Shown one piece after another: positions 21,570 through 34,221 of a DNA stretch of 64,000 bases. Each line of letters begins with the position of its first letter. Positions within the stretch are counted from its first letter, which is position 1. The notes beneath the pieces were generated by a model, which was given only the letters and a program-made list of their open reading frames with translations, had not been told where the DNA came from and ran no database searches. Position numbers and translations under genes: made by a program. The DNA comes from Perca fluviatilis (taxonomy: Eukaryota > Chordata > Actinopteri > Perciformes > Percidae): contig NC_053116.1 of assembly GCF_010015445.1 (NCBI RefSeq), positions 39,950,740-40,014,739 on the forward strand, read 5' to 3'.

Positions 21570-22040
21570 TGTTAAGGATGGCTGGAGAATTGCGGACCCA
21601 AAATGCAGAGGCAGAAACCAAGGATAGTTTTGATGTTTTAATGAACTCAAAAAGATGTACAAAAAACCAAAAGGGTCCTGGAAACACACAGGCAAAAACA
21701 GAAATCCAAAAGAACTCAATACGAACCAGGACGACAAACAAAACTGGAATACAAACTGGAGAAAAGTCACACGGGAAAACAAAACTGGCTACAAGACACA
21801 CACAATCCAAACTGAAACACTGGACAAGGGGAAACAAGTGGAAACACAAGACTAAATACACAGACTAAAAAGAAAAAACAACACAAGTGACAAGGCTGGG
21901 AAACAGGTGGAACACATTAGGGCTGGGAACAGTAATCAAACAAGGTGGGAAAAATCAGGAAGTAAAACTCGACAAAACAAGACAGAGAACAGACTATCAA
22001 AATAAAACAGGAAACTGAGCAAAACACCAAAACCATAACA
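21570..22040 (-). mobile_element. 5' LTR of a minus-strand LTR retrotransposon
   Basis: On the minus strand the 471-bp segment begins TGTTATGGTTTTGG and ends CCATCCTTAACA, i.e. TG...CA with matching TGTTA/TAACA ends. A gag-like start codon follows 17 bp later. There is no target duplication at its two edges, consistent with a 5' LTR whose element continues (then is truncated) rather than with a solo LTR. Its outer edge at 22040/22041 coincides with the left limit of the inverted duplication. Confidence 0.65.
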
Positions 22041-22774
22041 TTGAATGAATGAATTAATTTTTTATTGTAAAACCATTGTGATGTTGGGGACCAAGAAGCT
22101 GGTTAAACCTGATTTAACCAAAAGGCCTCAGATTGAGCTGACCGGAGAGACTAAGGAATCGTGGCCTGTATGTAAACCCCAAAGCCTGGTTTATTCACAC
22201 CTCTGCGAAAGTCTCAGCCAGAAGGGACAAGCCTCACAGCTGGCAGGAAGTCAAAGAACTACAAGATTGTAGTCTTCAAACTTTCAAGAGTTTTGAGTCT
22301 TCCTATTGGTTCAGCGGGACCATAAACACAGCATGAAGTCTTGACCTATAAATAAGCCTGATCACCCAAAATCCTGTTGTCTTCACTTGCAACTCACGTT
22401 GCTGACAGGAGGCACGCAAGCGCTTGTGCTGAACTTCCATTTTCTGGAGAAAGTGGATTTTATTTCGGTGGATCCTTGAAAATGCACCAGTGTTTTCATA
22501 TCTGCAGTAAGAAGGAAACAACGTTTTTCTTCTCAAAGTCGACTAAACTTGCCCCTTGCTGCATTTTTGGAGGGAAGTTTCTCCGTGGCCGCTGACGAGC
22601 GCCAGGGACCCGTTCTGTTTCATTACCGTGGAAATCTATGGACAGGAATAAACGGACTGAACGCACAGTAAGAAGGCTTACGGGCAGAGATAAGTAGTGT
22701 GTTTTATTAATGAGCAAAGGGTTCGCTACCACTTGTTGCCATTAATGTGATCTGTGATTTTAATTATGTACTGG

Positions 22775-24850
22775 CAGTGGCGGATGCAGAACGTGACAGA
22801 TGGGTGGGCCCCCCCCCCGCAAAGGGCGTTCAGACAATGACAATGCATGTTTACACTTTAAACTACTTGGAAAAAACTGTGGTCTGCAACATTAAAAGCT
22901 GCCAGTTTACAGCTTTGTTCGGCGCAGCTCTGTGCTGCCTTCATGGAAACGTGACGTCAGAGCATCATCTTAAATGAGCTCTGTACTTAAGCGTGAAGCT
23001 GCGTTCAGATAAAAACCCACCGCGCAGGTGTGGTGCGAGTCGTGCGACGTCCTGTTGTGTTCGTTAACCCCCACCACCACCACCTCCAATGTAGCACAAA
23101 TAGACTTTATATCTCACAGTAACAGTTTTTCGTCAGATCGTTTATAGAACACAACGTTTTCTACTGCACCTAAAGGCAGCTTCATTTCACGGAGAAATAG
23201 AGAAAGAAAAGAGACAACTGAGAAATAGACTTCGTTGTTTGCAGAGCTGCGGGAACATATTTTGAATTGGGGGTGCTGACAAATTTGTGTGAAGTGAAGT
23301 CAACCACGCACCACACACCAAACTGCATCCATCACAATTTATTGAACTAGGCCTATATAGACATTCAATTCATATAAATAACCTATCCAAGACTGTAATT
23401 ATGCCGTGGGCTACTGATCCCCAAACACCGGGAAATAATAGACCGTTATCGCTATTTAACCAAGATACATTTATTTCATACCCATACTATCAAGATGAAG
23501 ACAAAATATCTCTATTTATTAAAACAAAGGCACTTCGTGGTGTCAAAACAGTACTAAGGCTTCGGTAATAAAACTGGAACACAGGTACACACTCGGACGC
23601 TCCACAAGCGAAAAAACTAAAACAAGAATAAAGTCCAAAATCCAAGACCGAACAAACTAGGCACGGGTAACGCAGGATATAGACACACGGCTACGACAAT
23701 GGTACATAATATGCCTACTACAAGCTCAAACACTGAGCCACAAAACACAAGGGTAACACATCAATTATATTAAATCAAATCACAGTGAAGCCAGTCAGTC
23801 CTGACACAAACACTGGAATAGAGAAATGCAGCCTTAAGTTTTTGTAGCACAGCAATAGCAAATTAAAGGCATAAAGATATTAGGCCTGCGTGTTAAGCTG
23901 GGCCTAATAATTTTATAACAATACGGTAGGTTAATTAAAAAATCATTGTGACCTCATTCTGGTTTTCCAATACGTACGCTAGTAGGCTTTACACCAGTGT
24001 AAAAAAACACAATTATCTCCAATAATTTGTATGAACTACCAGTTGAACTGTTACTGAACAGTTGATAAATCATGCCAATGTACTGCACGGCGGCAGCATA
24101 ATAATAAACCAGCATTATTACCTTGTGTTGCAGTCATAACACTAAAAAGAAATCCTCATCTCCAAAACGTCTAGCAGGAAAAGTGTGAGCCCGAGGCTGG
24201 CAGCACTGAGTTGACGTTGATGTTCCCTCTGCGGCTAGCCTGGTGCTGCTAGCTTGGTGCTGCTAGCTTGGTTTACAGGATTAGCTCCCTCGTCGTCTGT
24301 TGCTAGCAGGGTCACTACTTCATTCAGTTACAGTTGCTGAGTTTTCTGCCTCCGGTCTTTTGTTTTTTGGCTTGTGGTTAATCTATAAAGAAATCCAAAA
24401 TGCGCTTTTGTGCCATGGCTAGCTAACGTCTGTACTGTTGACCAGCCGGGAAAGTTTCCACAACTATCTTCACCACTCAGGAATGAATGAGAGTCTTGGC
24501 AAAATCGGCAGATTCATTCTAATCAATACTGTTGATCGCGCCCGATTGCAATAGTGCTACATTGATGTTGCATTGACCAATGAAAACCGGTGCATACATA
24601 CTGTAATAGACGAGACCATAGACAGTATATAAGGACGTGACCGGCACGAAAGCTTGTCAGGCATAGCAACAGTAACTAGGGAGGGCGGGGCTTAGCGAAG
24701 GGTCGGGCGGGACAGCCTTTTATATATGTCAATGGGGACAGCTGACAATGTGGAATGAAAACACACAAACACACTAAACTTTGAATTTCTGATTGGGTGG
24801 GCCAGCTGTCAATATGGGCGGGCCCAGGCCCGCCCACAGCTCCGCGCCTG
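22775..24850. mobile_element. Non-autonomous hAT element
   Basis: Exact 8-bp target duplications TGTACTGG lie at 22767-22774 and 24851-24858. The termini CAGTGGCGGATGCAG and (reverse complement) CAGGCGCGGAGCTG are short imperfect inverted repeats with the CAG start typical of hAT elements. Both ends carry GGGTGGGCC-type subterminal motifs. The 2,076-bp interior has no transposase frame. Confidence 0.85.
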
Positions 24851-25192
24851 TGTACTGGTCTATACGTGATTATTAATATGTTTCTGTGAATGTATCAGTG
24901 ATCACGATACTGTTGATTACATTGTGTTAAGTAGCTTGGGTGAGACTATAATCGCTACCTGCTAAGTCACTCCTTTCACAGAGTTTAGTTACTGTCTGCG
25001 AGATAATCGCGGTAAATCAGCTGTTAGCCACTGGAGTGGTTATAGTGGCCGTTTCCCTCAGCGAGACAAAAGCCTCAGAGTCTGTCCCAACTATAACGTG
25101 TGGTCCAGGCTGAGGGGGGCTGGTCATTATCGATAACTAAGATCAGAGTGCCTCTTTTCTTTACATTTCTTCTCTACTCTTCTTTTACTAAT

Positions 25193-25194
<2 letters not shown>

Positions 25195-25262
<68 letters not shown>
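25195..25262. repeat. (CA)n microsatellite
   Basis: More than thirty consecutive CA units. The 90-residue open frame across it (His-Thr run) is not a gene. Confidence 0.95.
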
Positions 25263-25265
<3 letters not shown>

Positions 25266-25705
25266 AAGCTAGCCACTCGGAGTCTGAGCTACCGCTGTTA
25301 AGCCAAATCACGGAATTTACGTTTTTACAAAGCAATAAAAACAGAACTAAAACGTTAGCGCGTGTTGCCTAGCAACCCCCCCGGCTTCTTCAGCCCCTCC
25401 TCGTGCACCCAGCAACACTAACGCCCTCTTGAGGCTAAATACTTATATGCAGCTCACCGGAGTAGCCATTTTGGTAGTTTTGTGTTAGAACTACATTTCG
25501 ACACCGCCCCCTCTTTCACTCACTCTCTCTCTCTCTCACACACACACAGACACAGACGTGTCCATGTTGCTTTGTTTTTGCTTTGTTTTTGGTTGTGATA
25601 TTGTAAAAAGGTATATAAATTTATTACTGAAGGATTATTGATTAGCTACTGATAATTGTGAAGTTAATAAATCTTATTATACTTAATTAGCAGTTGCTTG
25701 TGATT

Positions 25706-25727
25706 ATTATTATTATTATTATTATTG
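25706..25727. repeat. (ATT)n microsatellite
   Basis: Seven consecutive ATT units within the LTR-like insertion. Confidence 0.85.
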
Positions 25728-26230
25728 AACTTGTTGTAATAATTGCTGGCTGAACAGGTCCATGCTCGAAATCACCCCTTCCTTTGCTTCCTTTTAAAGG
25801 ATTTTCACAGAAATGAGACTGTTTCACAGTTTGATTATTGGTCCCTGACTTGCAGGGTGGTGCCCCGTTCTGATTGTTTGTCGATTTCATCGAATTTGAT
25901 TTGAAGTTATTAATAACCATATTCATAACTTTATTAATATTGATAAAACATCTTTGATAATTTGCCAATGATCAAATCTGTACCCTATGAGTATCCTACA
26001 GTGATGAACATGGGAATTTGATTTTCCAGGATTTATTTTGACACTCTATATCTTTAAAGGTGTTAGTTGTATATTATGCCATGCAGTGTGCTTAAAATAT
26101 TATTAAATAACACAAGACCAAGCTAATGAATCACTGGAACCAGACTACCAATACGCTATAATATTTTCATGTTGAAATGAGTGCAGCGGCTGCCTGGAAC
26201 ATTACAAAAAAAGAAGTGTATGTGTGTTAC

Positions 26231-26258
26231 CTTCCCAGTGGATTTGACTCCCTTCCAG
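26231..26258 (-). pseudogene. slc6a8 exon copy, 3' fragment (interrupted by retrovirus)
   Basis: This is the reverse complement of the last 28 bp of the exon ending at 6335, followed on - by its GTAAC donor and intron. The retroviral 5' LTR begins immediately after CCAG at 26255-26258. Confidence 0.85.
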
Positions 26259-26874
26259 TGTGGTGGCAAATTTTATTTTAACCATTTGTTTAATGATATT
26301 AACCATTGGTTTGATTCTTTTATAACGCCAAGATTTAGCTTCTTCATGTGTAGATTCAAAAGGCTCCAAGTGAAATAGTTGGCAACCGTGAACTATAGCC
26401 CAGTAGAGTTATTTAGTTCTACTAGCCTGAACCTTCTCACATTGTTGTCTTTTGCTTAGATAGAAGTGGAGAAGGCCGATGACTGTTTACGACAGTGAGA
26501 ACTACGTAGGTCTCTGTCTCCTGAGATAAACTGTTGTTTAGGCTAATGTTAGGAACAGAGAGCAGAGGGGAAGGTGAGACAATGGTTTGACTTTTCATGA
26601 TGTCCTCTTTTCAACTATGGCCATACTAAAAGATACATTTAGAGGGGTGGCTTAACAGAGTTTCTTCACTATATGATGTGTGGATGTTTAGACTTTAGGT
26701 TAGAAAGACATTTTCAGTTGTGCTGCGTGTACCTTTGAAACTGTGTTTTCTCCATTTGCAAATGTAAATAAATACTCAAAGACCAAAGTTTGGTTTAATT
26801 CTCAAACAGTAGTTTGTTTTGATTTTATCACGAATATCACTAACTCTGCTGCTTCAAGGAAAACTTCCACCACA
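26259..26874 (+). repeat. 5' LTR of the endogenous retrovirus
   Basis: 616 bp, TG...CA. An AATAAA-type signal lies near 26765-26772, about 100 bp from the end, marking the probable R/U5 region. Immediately downstream 'ATTTGGCGTTGTCTCGGC' is the candidate primer-binding site (begins TGG two to three bases after the LTR); the tRNA was not identified. Confidence 0.9.
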
Positions 26875-27510
26875 ATTTGGCGTTGTCTCGGCAGGACGGA
26901 TGAGTTAACAGAGAAAAGAGCTCTGTTGGGTCGCTGATGACTGGCTATCCAGGGATCAAAAATCACCTGCCTCATACCTCTAAACCTTTAAAAAGGTTTT
27001 TCAGAGAGAAGAGGGTTAGGACCGCGGAGCGCTCTTGACTGTTTTCCACTCCGTCAAAAACGAACAGGAAGAGATTTCAAGCAGCACGGGTAAGATAAAA
27101 TTGATTAATTACAATTGGATTGCAAATTCAAGGTTTTGAACAAACATTCTAAACAAGCAACTGTTGCTAAACAAATTAAGTAATGAATAATTGGTAGAAA
27201 TCATTCTCTTAACTAAAGAGAATAAATTAAACTAATTCTGACTTTTGGGAAGTGAGTAACTGGGTATTTTTTGGGTCAGATAGGACAAAGATATAACTGG
27301 GTTCACAGTGACATCCTTTAACAGACAGACATATTTCTGATTATTTCTTTGATACGGGTGTGACAATAGATTACAGAAGAGACAGGCTGTGGACTGTCAA
27401 CAAAGATAGTTTGATAACTAACAAAAGGGTCTGAAGACCAAAACAATTACAATTGAACAGAAATAGTCTGAGAAACTATTAAATAAAAAATAAATTAAAA
27501 AAAATATATA

Positions 27511-27725
27511 TAGTCTGTGACAATTTAAAGAAGCTCTTGACTATTTATAAGATAGTCTGTGACACTTTGAAGAAGCTACACTTTAAAGAAGCTCTTGACT
27601 ACTTATAAAAACAAAATGGTCTGTGACACTTTAAACAAGCTCTTGACTATTTAGAGACGGACTGCAGAAGACATGAAATAGTAAATAGTCTGTGACACCC
27701 TAAGCAGGTTCTTGACTATTAAGCG
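27511..27725 (+). repeat. Tandem repeats in the retroviral leader
   Basis: Four to five degenerate units of TAGTCTGTGACACTTTAAAG...CTCTTGACTATTTATAA (about 40 bp core, 50-70 bp spacing) start near 27511, 27553, 27618 and 27686. They lie between the candidate primer-binding site and the gag start, where packaging signals normally reside. No coding sense. Confidence 0.8.
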
Positions 27726-27830
27726 ATTTTTGTCTGCAGGGCTGTCACGGGTTTTTACGAAGGTTTGCTGAAGAAATAACCTCGCTTTGTGGTGACGATC
27801 ACATTGAAAAAAATAAAAGCTTCTGTCATC

Positions 27831-29395
27831 ATGGGTAACGAACCATCGAAGCCCTTTGAAGCATCTGGACCCATTGTGGGTGAGATGTGTCAGAAATATG
27901 GACCGGATTGTTTGAGATGTCTGTTATATTGGTCAAAAAGCTTTGGCTTTCCGCCAAATGGATCTCTAAGTCTAGTAAAGCTAAGGATGTTAAAACACGC
28001 TTTAGAAGAGGAAGAGAGAAAGCAAAAGGGGGGAAAAAAACAATTAAAACAGAGATTTTAGAACAAATTGAGGATAATAAGGCATGTTTTAATGTGTGGA
28101 TGAAAGAAGCTGATAACAGAGAGAGAAAACAATTGCAGAAACAGACGACACTGTTAAACATGAGTGATACTAACAAAACGGAGAAAAGAAAAAGACATGA
28201 ACACTGTCACTGACACAATTTCTCCTCTCTATCCGAGTTTGAAAGAAGCGTGGATCCAGGTCTCCGACGTTCCACTGCCATACCCAAACCCCACGCGCAA
28301 AGGAAAGAGCCCGGGGGCGGGCCAGGCGTGAAACAAGCGGGCACGAAAACCTCCACCCAATCCACTGCCAACCTTGGTGCATCCGTTGAAGCTGCTGAAT
28401 ATCAGCATTCCAAGCCCCACAGAAGGAACAACAGAGAGGGATGCAGACGAAGATGAAGCTGATGCATTCCCAATGATTCAGGTTGCTACACAGGAGGAGT
28501 GGGTGTGCTGTATGGACCCTGGACTGAAACGGACATTAGAAGAGCCACAAGCCATCTCCCCGTGTAAAGACTCTGGCGCGCCAATTTTCCAAGTCCCTCA
28601 AAGCATTCATTGAGACTTTTCTGCCCACTGTTCAAGAAATACGACGCATTCTGATTCAAAATCTTGGGCCTATGGGTATGCAAAGATCAGAAACTTTTCC
28701 CTAGAGATCCGACCCACGATCCAGTCATTCGCTCATCCAACTCTTAATAATAGAGCAAATGATGACTACAACGACGCTGGAGGAACTCTTCACCGGGATA
28801 GAAAACCACTTTTTCCGGTCAGGATTGATATGTGTCCGCGTGTAGCAAACACCAAGCAGTTGAAAGGCGAGAGCGGTGGAGGATTTCCAGCACCGACTGG
28901 CTGAGACTTTTGACCGACACAGTGGCATTACGCACAACCGCCGCGGCGGTGGTTGAACTTTGAGGAAGCCCATTTCAAAAACGTATTTTTGGGTGGGCTG
29001 CTCCTGACATTCGAGCTCACGTGGAGAAGACATGCATTGGATTGCAAGATTCAGCTCTGACGGAGATTGTTAGACATGCCAGACATGCTGCGAGAAAATC
29101 ATGGCTAACAGGAAAGAAAAGCTAGAAAGGAAAAGACAACAGAACAATGACAATGCACAGCTGACTCTCATGAAAACTGTAGCAGCACTGTCCCAAGAAA
29201 GGAGAGGTGTGCGTGGCAGAGGAGCTTTCAGAGGCACAAACAGAGGGGTCTTCAGGGGCAGAGGAGGCAAAGGCAATGGCAAAGGATAGGGCAGTGATTA
29301 GAGACACATGCTTCAACTGTGGCAAGAGAGGACATTGGTCCTATGACCGTCCGCCTTACCCCAGGAGGGATTCATCCGAAGAACAGCACAAATGA
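27831..29395 (+). pseudogene. Retroviral gag, frameshifted
   Basis: The reading starts at 27831 with M-G-N, a possible N-myristoylation signal of matrix, followed by EPSKPFEASGPIVGEM. Further segments in changing frames include SPLYPSL near 28220, a capsid-like stretch near 28990-29085 (FGWAAPDIRAHVEKTCIG..., ALTEIVRHARHA) and an Arg/Gly-rich segment. The nucleocapsid knuckle at 29309-29353 (CFNCGKRGHWSYD followed by Arg) has its fourth Cys replaced by Arg through a single T-to-C change. Several stops and shifts interrupt the frame, so no Gag polyprotein can be made. Not reconstructed here. Confidence 0.75.
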
Positions 29396-29667
29396 CTCTC
29401 GGCAGTATGCAGTTTGACAGAAGGTGGGGGATGGAGTTGGTGGTGGGACTAAGAGACTGGAGGACGTTTGCATCTTTTCAGGAGGGTAACATGAACCACA
29501 TTACATATACATGCTTGCAATGAAGACATGCTTTTGCGCGCTGCAACACTCCCTACGATAGACAGATCAAATTAGACAAAAATACTGCACATTGAATAGA
29601 AACAACTTTTGGAAAATAGCTCAATTTATTCAATGTATTTATGTGATGAGTATACAAATTGCCTACC

Positions 29668-29740
29668 ATGGTGTTAATTATACAAGGGAAGAAAATTGGA
29701 TTTTTAGTTGATTCGGGAGCAATAATTTGGGTTTAGTGAA
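29668..29740 (+). pseudogene. Retroviral protease fragment
   Basis: A short frame with GFLVDSGA at about 29698-29721 is the aspartic-protease active-site loop (D-S/T-G-A), in the correct place between Gag and RT. The frame ends at a stop soon after. Confidence 0.7.
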
Positions 29741-30839
29741 GTTTTGTTCTTCAATCAGAAGCTCTCTGGTAAACTAGTTTTTCCTTAGAGAAGTGATTAG
29801 GATCCTTAGGATCCTGAACTAGATAATAAAGGAAAATGTTCATTGTTTCTTTCTCCCTTTCATCTGAGTATCCTGAAAATTTGGCAGGCAGACATTTGAA
29901 AATGTCTATTTGAAATTGAAGCCACTGGCTTTAAAGTTGTGGGTTTGATAAAAATCACTCTTTGGCTGACATATTTTTGTTGCAGCCTAAAAGTAGCAAT
30001 TTGTTTACAAATTATAATGGAACACGTACCATGTCAGTCTGTTAATCTCCTGACTACGGTAAAACAAATTGGGACACCAGTAGTTAAACTTAAGGAATCA
30101 CAAATATTACATGCATTCCTTTTGTCACCTTTTGACCCTGATGAAGACTACGTTGAAAGTTTTTTTTTTTTAACAAATCAAAGGAGGAGCATGAGTTTTC
30201 TTTTGTCTACTGGCATATACACATGTCCAGTGGCTGTCACCTTGACTGATAAACTACAGAAGTTTTTCAGAAATTCTAACTCAAAAGCTCACATTCATGT
30301 TTCTTTGTCTCCAACAGAAGAGGAGACCGACCTAGGACACCTTGTGACTATTTGTAAAATTGACTGACTGGACTGACACTATTGATGATGTGTTTATTTG
30401 TCTCCATCGACAGGAGACTATAGAAAACCTATACAACAAGCGCATGTTTTGTATTCACAGTGTTCCAGATATTCAGAGAACCTGTGACTACAAATAGATG
30501 CATATTCACCACAGTAAAAACTACATTTTTATATACTGATGTTTCACCACACTTTTGTCTCAGGTACAGCGTTATCTCTGGGCAAAACACACAAATGGCG
30601 TGGATTGATTGACAAATTGTTAACCTGTAGTCATCAAGCTGCGTTCGGACCTTCAGGGCCCCAGAATACATCAGTACACGCTAAAACAGGAAGTAATCGA
30701 CAGAAATCCGACCGTGTTTTTAACTCTTTATTGGGCGGATGGGGTTTATAGTTCCGTGTTTAGATTCTCCAACACGTGCACTTATTTTCTCAAGTAACAT
30801 AAATAAGAAGAAGAATTTTTTGTGAATGTTAAAGTTTTG

Positions 30840-31115
30840 TTTCATTCAGGACCTTCGAGCAGTAAATGCAGTGGGTCTATGCTCGAGCACCTAATATCTC
30901 CACAGCTAAACATAACATTCTGCAGGGAATGTTAAATGTTTTGATTCTCTGTTGTTTCGTCTAACGTTTTTCTTTCCTCAGTGTTCCAGCAGAAAAGACA
31001 GTAAATATCGTTTTATAGTCTGGGTGATGGTAAGCTGTACACCTTGACACACCTTTATGAGGAATACATTGAGTTGTTAATTAATGATGCCATAAATTAC
31101 AAAAAGAATAACAGT
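30840..31115 (+). pseudogene. Retroviral reverse-transcriptase N-terminal fragment
   Basis: The first motif is DLRAVNAV at about 30850-30873, the fingers/palm motif of gamma/epsilon-type retroviral RTs. Scattered, frame-shifted traces follow (SVPAEK near 30985; GKLYTLTHLY near 31028-31060; LLINDAIN near 31075-31100) that match the order of conserved RT blocks. The YxDD block, RNase H and integrase were not found. Stops are frequent. Confidence 0.6.
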
Positions 31116-34100
31116 GTGTTTATATGTACCCTGGAGAAATCCTTCTTTCTTTGAGAGAGGACAGCCAGAGGAGGAGACTACACACACACACACCACACAG
31201 AGATAAGACACAAGCTAAAACCAAACATGAGTAGTACAAGTGAAATTTTGGTTTAAAGAAATGATTTTGATATACATTTTTGTTGAATGTTATATGATAT
31301 GATGCTTCCCATAACAGGCAACGATTTGGATAAATAGAAGGCTAAAAACTTTAAGTTGTAATGATTCTTGGAACTAGCAGATAGTAATTAGTGTTACTTT
31401 GGTTTGTAAACTGGAGATAAAAAATGACATAAACAATGTATTTTGGGTAATTCGTCTTAGTTTAATGGTGATATTGGATAAATGAAGGTTTAAATGAGAT
31501 TTAATCCTAAAAGCAGTACATTTCATATCATACTCTAATGAGTTTTGAGTTGCTATGTCACCAATTGTCTAAACTACATTAGTTGATGTTGGCCGTTGAA
31601 ACACTTTACTGAGGTGAAAATTCCCCTAAAGAAATTATTCATTGAACTTTGGTTACTGATAAACAGGATTTGTTGTAAAACCTAGAACAATGTTAAGGAT
31701 TAGTATATTAAACAGATTATTTATATTGCTTTTGAGTTATGAGCTTTGTCATGTCTCAAATAGGAGGAATATAGTAGCAATGATAAATAAGGGGTTTAAT
31801 AAAGAGATAAGGGGTTTAATAAAGTAGCAAGGGAAATAAATAGTGTTAAATAATTTTTTCTAAAGACGTTTGAAACATTTGTTGTGACATCACTGTAGCT
31901 CCAGCTTAAAAGACCTTGGATAACCAAAGTGCTAGAATAGTTAACAATTGTACATTGAGAAAATCTGCTTAGCTGAGAACAAAATTGACAAAATTGATAG
32001 TTCAATTGTAAACAAAAAAAAAAAAAAACGAGGAAGAAAAAAGAAGGGAAGGGAAAGGAAATAGTAATTGTTTTATTGGTTCTGATCTGCTCTAAAGAAT
32101 TTTGCTCTAAAGATTTTCTTTATTTAGACATACCGTGAGGAGAGGCCCATAAACAAAAACACCTATTTCTTCCACGGCAGTACAAAGGGAAATGATAGGT
32201 TAGGTTATTATATGAGAATTTTCTTCTGCTCTTTTGGCCGTAAGAATCCAGGTGTCAAGCCTGGGGATTCTAGGGGTGATAACAACTTCAGGAGGAAGGA
32301 TTGGCAAATAGGCGGTGACAGAGACCATCGCGATCCTTCCAGTGACAACACGGGGCAGTGAAAGGTTCCAGGGAGAGCCACCTGGATACACGCATCACTA
32401 CAAAAGGTTCCAGATGTGGAGGAGAGAACAGGTTTTTCTACAACCTGCAACAAGTGGCGAGCAGATCCTCTGCTGAGTCACCCACGTGCATTTCTGAAGC
32501 GACAGGGGAAACTGGAGTTTTCTCACTGTTTGCCACACATTGAGAGAGGAGAAAAACAAGAAGTTTTTCCAAGGAGGAAAAAACCAGAAGCTACATACTG
32601 GTATTGTAGCCTGCTGTTTAAAATCTTTTCAGAAGACAGCAGTGATACTGATCTCTTCTCTGACAACCACAGCACATTCTCTGACAGTGACAGCAGAATA
32701 TACTTCACAATGGTAGAGGACACACCATATCTCTCTCTCTGAACACACACACACCACGCACATTCTTTTGAGGAACTGTTGACATTCCTCTGAGATAAAC
32801 ACACACACTTTCAGAGCAGAGTGCTCTGAACACACACACAAGGAGCAGACGGACAGAAAGGACTGGAACAGGTACCCTTCAAGAAGAACATGGGGGTTTT
32901 TCCACATTTGTAGTGTGATTAATATGATTTTCTATTGCATTTATGGTTTTGAAAAGTATGATAAATCACGTGTAACCATTTCTCCCAACATTTACATACA
33001 CCACAACACATTAGGGTGACTGGAGGAAAAGACGGGTGATGCGTTAACTACTTTCCATATCAATGAGAAAATGGTGGTTGGTATACGAATGCTACTAAAT
33101 TGGGGCTAATTGGGGTTTCGTACCTTATGTGGTTCCTCATGACCACACAAACTCAACTGATAGATTGATGAAAGAAAGTAAATTATTCCTAAACAGCAAT
33201 ATTGTTAATATTGAACAAAGTTAAGTATAAAGACCTAGGCCATTTCGTTTGTGTGCTTTAGAACTCAGGAAAAGTTCCTTGTGGATCTTTTATTACATTG
33301 AGGTAATTTCACTTTCCACATTGACGACACACAGACACCACATTGGACATTTGAAAGATTATCTAATAGATGCATTTTCTACTAATGTATGACTTGGTTT
33401 AGTTAAGAAATGTACCGTGATGTAGGTTATAATGATTTTTGTTCACCATTTCTTCGCTCACAGAAATAAGCTCTATTCCAGTGAAACCACACACACAGAA
33501 TAACTGAATTTTATTTGTGCTCTGACAGCACTTAATGAGGTTAGAGACAAGGAGGGGTTAGTTTTATTCTGATTCTTCTCAAACTTTCACTCTGTGAGAG
33601 CTTTGATAATTGCACTGAGTGCGCTTCAATTGATTTATATTAAAATAACCAAAGGAGAGGGAAGCATTTGATGCTATTGGATAATTTAATTATCAGCTTT
33701 ATGGAAAATTTGACTTTGCCGTATGGGTAGATATGAAATTAGTAAATGTTCACACTTCACACCAGGTTATTTTAATGGTTAAACTACATAACACATTCTT
33801 TACACAAATTATAAGGCACTTGTCTGATGTGACATTAACCAGTGACATTTATGTCCAGGGTTTTTAGCAGATTATGTTTGGTCTTCGGATTTGTTTTTTT
33901 GTTTGCTATGTTAGCCCCTAATCAAGAAAAAGAGTTCACTTCATTCTTATGGTAAATATGATTGAGCCTTCTGACGTATTCCGTCTTTCTGAATATGATA
34001 ATAATGTTTGGACACCGTCTCTGATACTGGTGGGAGATTGATTCATTTTGTTTTATGCTTTGATGTGGATGCTTTTTTTACCTTTCCATTTAACATGTAA

Positions 34101-34221
34101 GAAATAGACATGAAGATCCATAAGGTTGAATAATAAGAAGTGTGATTAATTCTATAATAAGGGTTGAATCTTTAAAAGTAAAATTTATTTTTGTGATTAT
34201 TTTGTAATCAAAAGGGTGAAC
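31116..34221 (+). other. 3' interior of the retrovirus, no recognisable pol/env
   Basis: About 3.1 kb of AT-rich sequence has no convincing integrase or envelope. The longest frame (32416-32742, 108 codons, Ser/Asp/Lys-rich) is not recognised. An A16-like run at about 32012-32027 and small CA-rich pieces near 32740-32840 are present. A weak purine run AAAAGGG just before the 3' LTR may be the polypurine tract. Confidence 0.6.

Larger units (their letters stand above)
22082..26000. mobile_element. LTR-like TG...CA insertion (probable solo LTR) with nested hAT
   Basis: The insertion begins TGTTGGGGACC and ends GTATCCTACA, with GTGA duplicated at 22078-22081 and 26001-26004. Arm 1 (around 11545, opposite strand) shows the uninterrupted site. 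Removing the nested hAT leaves about 1.8 kb. It contains a TATA-like CTATAAATAAGC near 22346, a polyadenylation-like GAATAAACG near 22646 and a second ATAAA cluster near 25668. No gag-pol was found. A 4-bp TSD with TG/CA ends fits a solo LTR of an endogenous retrovirus or similar element, though an unusually long one; other classes are possible. Confidence 0.6.

Noticed and set aside
21284..21868. Plus-strand frames over the LTR and gag region (76 and 99 codons)
   Set aside because: Opposite to a better supported LTR and gag start on the minus strand.
27511..27725. CRISPR-like regular repeats
   Set aside because: The units are degenerate, few and sit in a retroviral leader of a vertebrate. 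There are no constant-length unique spacers and no cas genes.
30539..30751. 70-codon frame between protease and RT remnants
   Set aside because: No match to a retroviral domain that I can defend. Left as part of decayed pol.
32416..32742. Possible retroviral env or accessory gene
   Set aside because: A 108-codon frame without signal peptide, Cys pattern or transmembrane segment. It cannot be supported.
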